From positions 1-64,000 of the forward strand of contig JAPKZQ010000012.1 in NCBI GenBank assembly GCA_026393675.1: a DNA stretch of 64,000 bases, written 5' to 3'. The first letter of the stretch is position 1; each line of letters starts with the position of its first letter. The notes under the pieces were generated by a model, which worked only from the letters and a program-made list of their open reading frames with translations, was not told the origin of the DNA and searched no databases. A program made the position numbers and the translations under genes. Source of the DNA: Acidobacteriota bacterium (GTDB lineage Bacteria > Acidobacteriota > Vicinamibacteria > Vicinamibacterales > JAKQTR01). Shown here in pieces: positions 1 through 7,431 of this stretch.

Positions 1-81
1 ACGTCGCGATCCACAGGGGCGGTTGCTCAGCTTCGCGGGTGCCCATCGCCATATGCGACAGTGTAGTACAGGCGATCGATC

Positions 82-879
82 GTGTCGATCCCCCCAGAAC
101 TTATCCAATGCCTATCGATCGACTTTCACCACGGGCTGCTAAGCGTCGGCGAACCATTCAGCACCCTCACGTCCCTCCTCGTTCTCCACGAACTGAAGGT
201 GGCGCGTACTCACGAGGCGGTCCGCGGAGCCCTTGAGCTCATCCGTGGAGCGCAGCGGGAGGACGGCCGGTATCGTCTAGCGCCAAGCGGAACGCTCTAC
301 CCATGCTCCACAGCTGCGGCGGCTAGAGTACTGTGTCGATTCGGCCACGCGAGAGATCAGAGACTGCAGCAGACGCTCGTTCACCTCCTTGAGACGCAGC
401 ACGATGACGGCGGCTGGCGCTGCAATAAGTTCTCGTACGGTCGAGGACCAGAGACTGAATCCTCCAATCCCGGTGTCACGCTCTGGGTGTTGGATGTCTT
501 CCGCTTTACGGACCACGTGAACAAGAACCCAGCTCTCGACAGGGCCGTGGACTCACTCCTGGACCATTGGGTGGTCAGACGCCCGATGGGGCCCTGTCAC
601 TTCGGAATCGGCACTCTCTTCATGCAGGTGGAGTTTCCGTTCCTGCAATACAACCTCTTCTACTACGTCTACGTACTGTCCTTCTATGACCGGGCTAGAA
701 ACGACCAGCGCTACCTCGAGGCGCTTCGCCTTCTCGAGTCCAAGCTCGATGCGCGCGGCCGAGTAGTAGTCGAGCGCCCGAACCGCAGGCTCGCCGAGCT
801 ATCGTTCTGCGCGGCGGGGCGCCCGTCCGATTTGGCGACGGCCCGTTACCGCGAGATCGTGAAGAACTTAGAGAGGTGA
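82..879 (+). CDS. Prenyltransferase/squalene-cyclase-like alpha-alpha toroid protein
   Basis: This 265-aa protein starts at GTG; an in-frame TAG at 64-66 limits the start. It contains repeated helical-hairpin segments with QW-like motifs (TQHDDGGW near residue 110, and AQREDGRY near residue 55) typical of the (alpha/alpha)6-barrel terpene cyclase/prenyltransferase fold. I see no DxDD catalytic motif of squalene-hopene cyclase, and the protein is less than half the length of that enzyme, so it is a single-barrel relative of unknown substrate. It has no signal peptide. It stands alone on the plus strand at the window edge, followed after 32 bp by a group II intron RNA, so it may belong to an accessory segment. 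The fold assignment is fairly safe, the function is not. Confidence 0.6.
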   Translation: MSIPPELIQCLSIDFHHGLLSVGEPFSTLTSLLVLHELKVARTHEAVRGALELIRGAQREDGRYRLAPSGTLYPCSTAAAARVLCRFGHARDQRLQQTLVHLLETQHDDGGWRCNKFSYGRGPETESSNPGVTLWVLDVFRFTDHVNKNPALDRAVDSLLDHWVVRRPMGPCHFGIGTLFMQVEFPFLQYNLFYYVYVLSFYDRARNDQRYLEALRLLESKLDARGRVVVERPNRRLAELSFCAAGRPSDLATARYREIVKNLER

Positions 880-911
880 CACATAGGTCGACGCCACTAA
901 CAAGGCGAATG

Positions 912-1310
912 GTGTGCCTTGAAAGGTTCTGATGACTAACCGGTGGAAGTCCGGCCGTGGTAATCGCCAGAGAGCCACGTAGCAGGCTGCCGCTGCACCT
1001 GGGCGACCGGGTGTGGTGAAGCGCAGTATCCTCCTGCGAAGGGAGCGCAACCCCGTAGTCCGTACCATGAAGGGAATCCTGCAGCGCCGACATGTTAGGC
1101 CCCGCAAGGGGACCAAGAGGGTGCCGAGCGTTTCAACGCTCGCGAAGGCCACGGAAGAGGCGAAGATTCTGGACGCGCAGCCTCGAAGAACCCTCCGGCG
1201 TAGGATGAAGGTTGTCGGAAAGCCGTATGAGGGAAAACCTCACGTACGGTTTGATGTGCCAGGGGGTGGAAACCAGCACCTCGGTGCCAGGCGCCACTCC
1301 CTGACCCTAC
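912..1310 (+). mobile_element. ORF-less group II intron (ribozyme RNA relic or minimal intron)
   Basis: The stretch starts with GTGTGCC, matching the 5' GUGYG consensus, and continues with a domain-I-like segment (CTAACCGGTGGAAGTCCGG, then AGAGCCACGTAG). At 1219-1253 it has an almost canonical domain V: an AGCCGTATGAGG arm with the catalytic AGC triad, a GAAA loop, and a CCTCA-CG-TACGGTT arm with the two-base bulge. A domain-VI-like stem (GGGGGTGG pairing with CCACTCCC) follows and the sequence ends in CCCTAC. No reverse transcriptase/maturase reading frame is present; the interval is only about 400 nt. It is therefore either a deletion derivative moved in trans or a dead relic. The 3' boundary abuts the stop codon of the opposite-strand cupredoxin gene. 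The exact 5' and 3' ends are my estimate. Confidence 0.8.
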
Positions 1311-1705
1311 GGCCGGCGGGCGGACACAATCAGTTCGCCGTGCGTATCCTTGCAGCCGGCGTCATCGCTTGTCAGGTTGCAGTAGAACCGGAACGTGCCT
1401 GCCCGGTCCGCCCGGAACTCGAACGTGACGGGTTTACCCGGCGACGCGCGTTTCGCGATCCGGTACTCGTCCACCGTGAAACTGTGTGGAACGTCTTCGG
1501 CGACCAGCGTGATTTTGACGACGTCGCCCTGGGCGACCTCGATTCGGGTCTGGGAGAACTGGTACTTCTTGACCTTGATGAGCAGTTCGTGGCGAGTGGG
1601 TTCCTGGGCGTCGGCCGGGCGCGTGCCGCTGACGGCCACGGCCCCTGCCAGGACCAATGGAAGGATCAGAAAGAACAGCCGGCGAGCCAGAACCTGTGGT
1701 GACAT
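1307..1705 (-). CDS. Secreted cupredoxin-domain protein
   Basis: This 132-aa protein has an N-terminal signal peptide (hydrophobic LFFLILPLVLAGAVAV, cleavage near ADA-Q) and one cupredoxin beta-sandwich. Putative copper ligands are His in VPHSF (about residue 74) and the C-terminal cluster FYCNLTSDDAGCKDTH, with two Cys and one His. The spacing differs from the usual CxxxCxxxHxxM of CuA domains, and no terminal Met is visible, so the site may be type-1-like or altered. A strong AGGAGG lies 6 nt before the ATG. It is the last gene on this strand after pnp, separated by about 230 bp holding a long inverted repeat. Its TAG stop is read from the last bases of the neighbouring group II intron. Likely a periplasmic electron carrier or copper protein. 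Confidence 0.75.
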   Translation of the reverse strand: MSPQVLARRLFFLILPLVLAGAVAVSGTRPADAQEPTRHELLIKVKKYQFSQTRIEVAQGDVVKITLVAEDVPHSFTVDEYRIAKRASPGKPVTFEFRADRAGTFRFYCNLTSDDAGCKDTHGELIVSARRP

Positions 1706-1803
1706 CCGCAGCCTCCTGTGATTGAGACGTATGGCGCACCCAAACAGTTTCGAGTACGAATCTTACCGGTTCTGGCCCTGCCGTCACAAACCATTACTCG
1801 AGA

Positions 1804-1862
1804 CGGTTTCATAACCTGCGTACGGCGGTCTGATTCGGCCGCAAGAACGGGTTATGAAACCG
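1804..1862. repeat. 13-bp perfect inverted repeat between pnp and the cupredoxin gene
   Basis: CGGTTTCATAACC at 1804-1816 is exactly complementary to GGTTATGAAACCG at 1850-1862, with 33 nt between. It lies in the 233-bp spacer (1706-1938) that otherwise shows no gene. It could form a transcript hairpin ending or stabilising the pnp operon mRNA, although no T-run follows, or be a binding site or dispersed repeat. Confidence 0.6.
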
Positions 1863-1938
1863 GTTGTACTCTTCGACCCGAGTTGGGTTGCGCACCGCAC
1901 TGTCTTCTGGCAGCCACAACCCAAGCTGGCTCAGGGTT

Positions 1939-4170
1939 TTACCGTCGGCGATCCCGACCGCCGCGTGGAGGCCCGCCAGGCCGGCCACCGCGATCGTGTT
2001 GCCCCGCGGGGTCGTGGTCCTTGTGCGCGGGCGCGCCGGCGTCAGACGACCCGGCCTCGCCCTGTTCACCGCCGCCCTCGGGCCCGCCCTCTTCCTCGAG
2101 CAAGGCCTTACGGCTCAAGCGGATCTTGCCGGACGGGTCGATGCTGATCACCTTGACGAGCAGTTGCTGGCCTTCCTCGAGCTCGTCGCGGACGTTCTGG
2201 ACGCGGTGACGCGCGATCTCCGAGACGTGGAGCAGACCGTCCGTGCCAGCCATGATCTCGACGAAGGCGCCGAAATCCGTGATGCGCTGCACCTTGCCCA
2301 TGTACGTCTTGTTGAGCTCGGCCGTTGCCGTCAGCTCCTGAATGATCGCAATCGCCTTGCGGGCCGACGCGTCGTCGGCCGACGCGACGTTCACGCTGCC
2401 GTCGTCTTCGACGTCAATCTTCACGCCGGTCCGTTCGATGATGCTCCGGATCATCTTGCCGCCCGGCCCGATGACGTCGCGAATCTTGTCGACCGGAATC
2501 TTGATGGTGACGATGCGCGGTGCGCAAGCGGAGACATCCGCGCGTGACGCTGCCAGCGTCTGCTTCATCTTGTCGAGGATCTCGAGACGGCCCTTGCGAG
2601 CTTGCGCCAGCGCCCTGGTCATCACCTCGGTGGTGACGCCGGTCACTTTGATGTCCATCTGCAAGGCCGTGACGCCGTCAGCCGTGCCGGCGACCTTGAA
2701 GTCCATGTCGCCGTAATGATCCTCGGCTCCCGCGATATCGGTCAGCACAGCGTACTTGCCGGTCGTCTCGTTCATGACGAGGCCCATCGCGATACCCGCG
2801 ACCGCCGCCTTGAGCGGCACACCTGCGTCCATCATCGACAGCGATCCGCCGCAGACACTGGCCATCGACGACGACCCGTTCGATTCGAGGATGTCGGACA
2901 CCACGCGAATCGTGTACGGGAACTTGTCCTCCGCCGGAATCATCGGCAGCAGCGCCCGCTCGGCCAGCGCTCCGTGCCCGACTTCGCGACGGCCGGGGCC
3001 ACGCATAAACGCCACTTCGCCGACCGAGAAGGGCGGGAAGTTGTAATGCAGCATGAAGCGTTTGTAGATCTCGCCGTCGACCATCTCGATCTTCTGCTGG
3101 TCGTCCGACGTGCCGAGCGTCGTCGTGACGAGCGCCTGAGTCTCGCCGCGCGTAAACACGGCCGATCCGTGTGTCCGGGGCAGTAGACCGACTTCGGACC
3201 AGATCGGGCGGACCTCGTCGAACGCGCGGCCGTCGAGCCGCAGTCCGCGCTCCAGAATCTCGTCGCGCAGGACCTTCTCCTTGAGTTTCTTGAAGATGGC
3301 CTTGGCCTCGGTCTTCCGCTCGACTTCCAGTTCCGGAATCGACGCCATGAGGTCCGCGAGCACCTGGTCGACGTGTCCGAGGTAGTCGGCTTTGCCCCGG
3401 GTGCGCATGGCCTCCGCGAGCGGAATAAGAGTGCGCGCTTCGACCTCACGGTAGAAGTCAGCGTCGATGGCCTTGGCCTCGACGGTCGTCTTGGGCTTGC
3501 CGCACGTCTTCGCCAGCTCGTCGATGGCGTCCACTGTTTCCTTGATGGCCGCGTGCGCCAGTTCGAGCGCCTTGACGATGTGCTCCTCGCTGATTTCCTT
3601 CGCGCCAGCCTCGACCATCACGATGCTGTCGCGCGTGCCGGCGACCACGATGTCGAGCAGGCTGCGCTTGCGCTGTTCGTAGGTCGGGTTGATGACCAAC
3701 GCGTCATCGACCAGGCCCACCCGGACGCCGGCCAGGGTCTTCTGAAACGGAATGTCCGAGATCGCCAGGGCCGCCGACGCACCCGTCAGGGCGAGCACGT
3801 CCGGGTCGTAGTTCTTGTCGGCCGAAAGCACCAACGCGATGATCTGCGTCTCGCGGCGCCAGCCGGACGGGAACAGCGGCCGCAGCGGACGGTCAATCAC
3901 GCGGCTGGTCAGCACTTCCTTCTCGGCGGGCTTGCCCTCGCGCTTGAAGAAGCCGCCAGGAATCCGGCCCGACGCATACGTGCACTCTTTGTAATCGACC
4001 GTGAGCGGCAGGAAGTCGATGCCGACGCGTTCGTTGGCCGCCGCGCACGCGGTGACCAGCACGACCGTATCGCCGTAGCGGACGATAACCGAGCCATTCG
4101 CCTGCTTGGCGAGCTTGCCCGTCTCGATCGACAGCGTCTGGCCACCGAGCGTGAGTTCTTTCTTATACAT
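1939..4170 (-). CDS. pnp: Polynucleotide phosphorylase
   Basis: Polyribonucleotide nucleotidyltransferase, a 3'-5' phosphorolytic exoribonuclease of mRNA decay. I chose the ATG at 4170 (MYKKELTLGG), giving 743 aa, because upstream in-frame residues have no homology to the family. Order of domains: a first RNase-PH domain (about 1-220), a helical linker, a second RNase-PH domain (about 310-530) with GPGRREVGHG and GDMDFKVAGT, a KH domain (about 550-610, IGPGGKMIRSI) and an S1 domain (about 620-690). The C-terminal tail is a Gly/Asp/Arg/Pro-rich extension of about 45 residues, which may bind RNA or RNase partners. It follows rpsO by 112 bp, the usual arrangement in bacteria, where the leader commonly mediates autoregulation. 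Confidence 0.97.
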   Translation of the reverse strand: MYKKELTLGGQTLSIETGKLAKQANGSVIVRYGDTVVLVTACAAANERVGIDFLPLTVDYKECTYASGRIPGGFFKREGKPAEKEVLTSRVIDRPLRPLFPSGWRRETQIIALVLSADKNYDPDVLALTGASAALAISDIPFQKTLAGVRVGLVDDALVINPTYEQRKRSLLDIVVAGTRDSIVMVEAGAKEISEEHIVKALELAHAAIKETVDAIDELAKTCGKPKTTVEAKAIDADFYREVEARTLIPLAEAMRTRGKADYLGHVDQVLADLMASIPELEVERKTEAKAIFKKLKEKVLRDEILERGLRLDGRAFDEVRPIWSEVGLLPRTHGSAVFTRGETQALVTTTLGTSDDQQKIEMVDGEIYKRFMLHYNFPPFSVGEVAFMRGPGRREVGHGALAERALLPMIPAEDKFPYTIRVVSDILESNGSSSMASVCGGSLSMMDAGVPLKAAVAGIAMGLVMNETTGKYAVLTDIAGAEDHYGDMDFKVAGTADGVTALQMDIKVTGVTTEVMTRALAQARKGRLEILDKMKQTLAASRADVSACAPRIVTIKIPVDKIRDVIGPGGKMIRSIIERTGVKIDVEDDGSVNVASADDASARKAIAIIQELTATAELNKTYMGKVQRITDFGAFVEIMAGTDGLLHVSEIARHRVQNVRDELEEGQQLLVKVISIDPSGKIRLSRKALLEEEGGPEGGGEQGEAGSSDAGAPAHKDHDPAGQHDRGGRPGGPPRGGRDRRR

Positions 4171-4282
4171 GATGTCTGTCTTTCTGCCAGGGAACCGGAG
4201 GTCCCAGACCTGCTGTCGTGGGGTGCGGATTCCGGGCACGAGACGGCGGCCGACGGGAAGCAACCGCCTGCCGGCGTGCCAC

Positions 4283-4552
4283 CTACTTGCGGATGCCGAG
4301 GCGCTGGATCAGCGTGACGTACCGCGCGGAGTCCTTACGCTTGACGTAGTCCAACAGGCGCCTGCGCTGGCCGACCAACATCAGCAAGCCGCGGCGCGAA
4401 TGATGGTCCTTGGCGTGGACCTTGAAGTGATCGGTCAGGTAGTTGATGCGCTCGCTCAGGATCGCAATCTGGACTTCGGGGGATCCGGTGTCGCCGTCGT
4501 GTGTCTCAAACGACTTGATCAGATCGGTCTTTCGTTCTTTCGTCAGTGCCAC
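4283..4552 (-). CDS. rpsO: 30S ribosomal protein S15
   Basis: An 89-aa full-length S15 that binds 16S rRNA at the three-way junction of the central domain. The diagnostic stretch TGSPEVQIA (about residues 22-30), the [12 protein letters not shown] segment and the C-terminal QRLGIRK are all present. It sits between truB and pnp, as in many bacteria. S15 commonly represses its own mRNA; I could not identify the regulatory fold in the 95-bp leader. Confidence 0.97.
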   Translation of the reverse strand: MALTKERKTDLIKSFETHDGDTGSPEVQIAILSERINYLTDHFKVHAKDHHSRRGLLMLVGQRRRLLDYVKRKDSARYVTLIQRLGIRK

Positions 4553-4647
4553 GTCAGTCTCGCCTCCACGAACGGTCTAGATCCTCGTCTCTTGACGCGG
4601 CCCAGTCCCGCCGTCACGAAATTTCTTACGCCTGCAAAATGAACATG

Positions 4648-5631
4648 TTACACCAGCACGACGGCCGGATGCAAAACCGGCCCCGGCACCCTGTCGGCGA
4701 TGGCCAGCAGAGCGCCGTCTGGTCCGACCAATCGGACGCGATCCGGCCATTCCTGCCCGCCCGGGGGCTCGCGAAGCTCGGCCGCTCCGATGTTCCGCCC
4801 ATGCCTGACATACTGCACCCCGATTTGCGTGACGACCACGGCCGGGAACCCGGTCAACAGGTTGTCGAGAGGGATCATCCGCGCCAGCAGCGCCGCCCCC
4901 TGGTCCGGCACGGCGTCGAGCGTCACCGCGGAATCCAGGCCGTATGCGCCGCTTCGCGTTCGGCGAAGGCTCTCCAGATGTGCACCGGTTCCGAGCGTGA
5001 CTCCGAGGTCGTGCGCGAGCGACCGGACGTAGAAGCCCGCCGAACAGGTGAGACGGATATCGACCAGCTCGCCCTCCATCCCCACGACCTCCGCGCGATG
5101 CAGGGTGACGGCCGACGCCGGGAGCTCGACGGCGATGCCACGCCGGGCCCGTTCGTAGGCACGCACCCCTGCCGTCATCTTGGCCGAATAGGCGGGCGGA
5201 ACCTGCATCAGCGGGCCGACAAAGTTCCCGAGGGCGTCGCGGACAGTCTGTTCAGAAGGCCAGATGCTCCCAGGCGGAGCCTCGAAGGTGACCGATCCGG
5301 TCAGGTCGTAGGAATCAGTGGCGCGCCCCAACCGGATTCGGGCGTCGTACGCCTTCTCGGCGCCCGAGAAGAATTGAGCGAGGCGTGTGGCCTGCCCGAC
5401 CACGAGCGGAAGCACGCCGGTCGCAAACGGGTCCAGCGTCCCGGTATGGCCGATCTTCATGTTTCGCAAGGCCCGGCGCACGACCGCGACCACGTCGTGA
5501 GAGGACATGCCGGCAGGTTTGTCGAGAACCAGGATGCCGCCGCGGTTGGTGGCGTGCCCCGTAACCGTTCGAGCGTCCGGCGGTTGCTCAGTCGATTGAT
5601 TCATGAAGCCGTCGATGAGTCTATTCACCAC
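4648..5631 (-). CDS. truB: tRNA pseudouridine(55) synthase
   Basis: TruB converts U55 of the tRNA T-loop to pseudouridine. The family motif GTLDPFATG, with the catalytic Asp, is at about residue 63, and VGQATRLAQF and PPAYSAKM follow; a C-terminal PUA-like region is present. Length is 327 aa from GTG at 5631 or 318 aa from ATG at 5604. Both candidate starts and roughly the first 15 residues lie inside a 127-bp repeat element (5587-5713), and conserved TruB sequence begins only after them (GILVLDKPAGMSSHD). The N-terminus is therefore lineage-specific and repeat-derived. No clear Shine-Dalgarno sequence precedes either start. Confidence 0.96.
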   Translation of the reverse strand: MVNRLIDGFMNQSTEQPPDARTVTGHATNRGGILVLDKPAGMSSHDVVAVVRRALRNMKIGHTGTLDPFATGVLPLVVGQATRLAQFFSGAEKAYDARIRLGRATDSYDLTGSVTFEAPPGSIWPSEQTVRDALGNFVGPLMQVPPAYSAKMTAGVRAYERARRGIAVELPASAVTLHRAEVVGMEGELVDIRLTCSAGFYVRSLAHDLGVTLGTGAHLESLRRTRSGAYGLDSAVTLDAVPDQGAALLARMIPLDNLLTGFPAVVVTQIGVQYVRHGRNIGAAELREPPGGQEWPDRVRLVGPDGALLAIADRVPGPVLHPAVVLV

Positions 5632-5713
5632 TCAGGACTGAGTGCTGAGCGAGCACTTTCACCGGATCGCCTCGCAGGAACGCGCAACCCAACTTGCGAG
5701 TCGAAGCGCTCAG
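5587..5713 (-). repeat. MITE-like repeat, copy C (nrnA-truB junction)
   Basis: This is one of three copies of a 124-127 bp element in the window (others at 10318-10441 and 53962-54086). It begins CTGAGCGCTTCGACTCGCAA, has an internal GCTCGCTCAGCACTCAGTCCTGAGTG block, and ends ...GAATCAATCGACTGAG. The ends are imperfect inverted repeats. The first CTGAG provides the TGA stop codon of nrnA, and the right half encodes the start codon and first residues of truB. Confidence 0.75.
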
Positions 5714-6705
5714 TCACTGGTGCGTCCGGCCGCCGGGTGTGCGATCAGCTCGGGAACGACGCGTGCCAACACGGTCTCGCGGACGTGGGGCAGATCGCCG
5801 GCAATGGTGCAGCCCGACGCATTCTTGTGGCCGCCACCGGCGAAACTGCGTGCAATGGCCCCGACGTCGATGTGGCCCTTTGAGCGGAAGCTGACGCGGT
5901 ACGTGCCGTCTCCCGCGTGCTTGAAGAACACCACCGCTTGGATGGCTTTCACGCTCAGCGGAAGGTTGATCAGCCCGTCGGTGTCCTCTGATGCCGCCCC
6001 AGCCGCCGCCAGCATGGCATCGTCGAGGTGGAGCAGTGCGAGGCGTCCGGATGCCTGGATGTCGAGTGACTGCAGCACCGCGGCCTGCAGGCGCAAGCGG
6101 CCGAGCGTATTGCTGTCGTAGAGCCGCCGGGCAGTCAGGACCGGGTCGGCGCCAGCCGCAACAAGCCGTCCGGACATGGCGAAGGTCCGCGGCGAAACGC
6201 CGGGATAGCGGAAGGACCCTGTGTCGGTGACGATCGCGACAAACAGCTGCGTGGCCATCTCGGGCGTCACCGGGGCGCCCAGTTCGTCGATCATCTCGAA
6301 CACCATCTCGCCGACGGCTGCGTAGGTTGCATCGAACCAGCGGATATTTCCGTAGCCCGTGTTGCCCTGGTGATGGTCGACGTTGATGACGACGCAGTGA
6401 TCAAGACCGCCGAGCCCCGTGCGTTCGAGGTCGCCGCATTCGAGCACGACGAGCGCCTCGGTGTCTGCCGGCACCGTCTCGGCCACCACGATGTCGGACA
6501 CCCCGGGGAATTCGGTGAGCGGCACCGGCACCGGATCGCGGTTGATGACGCAGGCGTCCTTGCCGATGGCCTTCAGGGCGCCGGCCAGCGCGAGTGCCGA
6601 TCCGATGGCATCGCCATCGGGCCGGACATGCGACGTGACCACGATCCGCTGATGGCGGCGCAACTGGTCGCAGACGTCGCGACAGGGGGTGGCACTACTG
6701 CTCAT
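5710..6705 (-). CDS. nrnA: DHH/DHHA1 phosphoesterase (nanoRNase / pAp phosphatase)
   Basis: A 331-aa DHH-family phosphoesterase that likely degrades 2-5-nt RNAs and/or 3'-phosphoadenosine 5'-phosphate. DHH motifs are visible: HVRPDGDAIGS (about residue 28), the metal-binding Asp in TDTG, and the signature NVDHHQGNTGYG (about residue 105). The C-terminal DHHA1 domain contains the substrate-binding GGGHKNASG. The ATG at 6705 is chosen because translation there overlaps the end of rbfA by 11 bp, implying coupling; a longer form from 6747 is possible. The stop codon is inside a repeat element. Confidence 0.93.
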   Translation of the reverse strand: MSSSATPCRDVCDQLRRHQRIVVTSHVRPDGDAIGSALALAGALKAIGKDACVINRDPVPVPLTEFPGVSDIVVAETVPADTEALVVLECGDLERTGLGGLDHCVVINVDHHQGNTGYGNIRWFDATYAAVGEMVFEMIDELGAPVTPEMATQLFVAIVTDTGSFRYPGVSPRTFAMSGRLVAAGADPVLTARRLYDSNTLGRLRLQAAVLQSLDIQASGRLALLHLDDAMLAAAGAASEDTDGLINLPLSVKAIQAVVFFKHAGDGTYRVSFRSKGHIDVGAIARSFAGGGHKNASGCTIAGDLPHVRETVLARVVPELIAHPAAGRTSD

Positions 6706-7093
6706 GCGGGGGCTCTTCCTCCTGGGCGTCGCGCGGGCGGCTGGCATCTTCCTCGTGGATCTGGTGGAGCAGTTTTTCGATCCGGTCGTGCTGCTCGATC
6801 GACTGATCGAACCGGAACTCGATCTCCGGCATGCGACGAAGCGTCAACCGGCCTGCCAACTGATGCCTGAGAAACGGCGTGGCCCGCCGGAGCGCCTTGG
6901 CCGTTTCCTTGCGCGCGGCCTCATTGGTCATGGTCGTGTAGTACACGCGGGCAATCTGCAGGTCAGAGGTCACCTGAACTCTGGTGATCGTAATGAAGCC
7001 GATCCCGGGATCATGCACCTCGCGGGCGACGATCTCGCTGAGCTCCGCGCGGATCTGGTCGCCGAGTCGATCTGGTCGAAATCCCTGTGCCAT
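6695..7093 (-). CDS. rbfA: 30S ribosome-binding factor A
   Basis: A 132-aa KH-fold protein that binds immature 16S rRNA during 30S maturation and cold adaptation. Typical sequence includes RPDRLGDQIRAELSEIV at the N-terminus, DPGIGFITITRVQVTSDLQ (about 28-46) and a C-terminal helix with IEKLLHQIHEED. The last 15 residues are an acidic, Pro/Glu-rich tail beyond the conserved fold. It is 6 bp downstream of the DUF503 gene and overlaps nrnA. Confidence 0.95.
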   Translation of the reverse strand: MAQGFRPDRLGDQIRAELSEIVAREVHDPGIGFITITRVQVTSDLQIARVYYTTMTNEAARKETAKALRRATPFLRHQLAGRLTLRRMPEIEFRFDQSIEQHDRIEKLLHQIHEEDASRPRDAQEEEPPHEQ

Positions 7094-7099
7094 ACGGTG

Positions 7100-7381
7100 C
7101 TACCTGAGAAACTGAACGTCGGTGCGGGTAATCAGGCCGGGTTCGAGGCGCTCGATTTCGCTGGCGACCGCCGCGAGTTCGCGGTCGGCCTGGTTCTCCG
7201 ACGTGGACACGGTCACGATGCCGAGGCCGGCGCGTTGCCACAGATCCTGGTGCTCGACCTCGGCCACGGCTACATTGAACTTTGTCAGCCGGTCCTTGAG
7301 TCGTCTCAGCACCATGCGTTTGTCCTTGAGCGACCTGGAACCGGGCAGGAAGAGTTCGACAGACAAGAGCGCGACAACCAT
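7100..7381 (-). CDS. DUF503 (YlxP-like) protein
   Basis: A 93-aa small protein of the DUF503/YlxP family. The LPGSRSLKDKR motif (about residues 12-22) and the VAEVEHQDLWQ region are characteristic. The family regularly lies between infB and rbfA, as here (50 bp after infB, 6 bp before rbfA), which suggests a role linked to ribosome assembly or initiation, but no biochemical function is established. The assignment to the family is firm and its role is an inference from position. Confidence 0.9.
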   Translation of the reverse strand: MVVALLSVELFLPGSRSLKDKRMVLRRLKDRLTKFNVAVAEVEHQDLWQRAGLGIVTVSTSENQADRELAAVASEIERLEPGLITRTDVQFLR

Positions 7382-7431
7382 GGCGGATGTCTCGGGGCTG
7401 GCGTGCGGGCGATGGCTCGCGCCAGCGCGAC

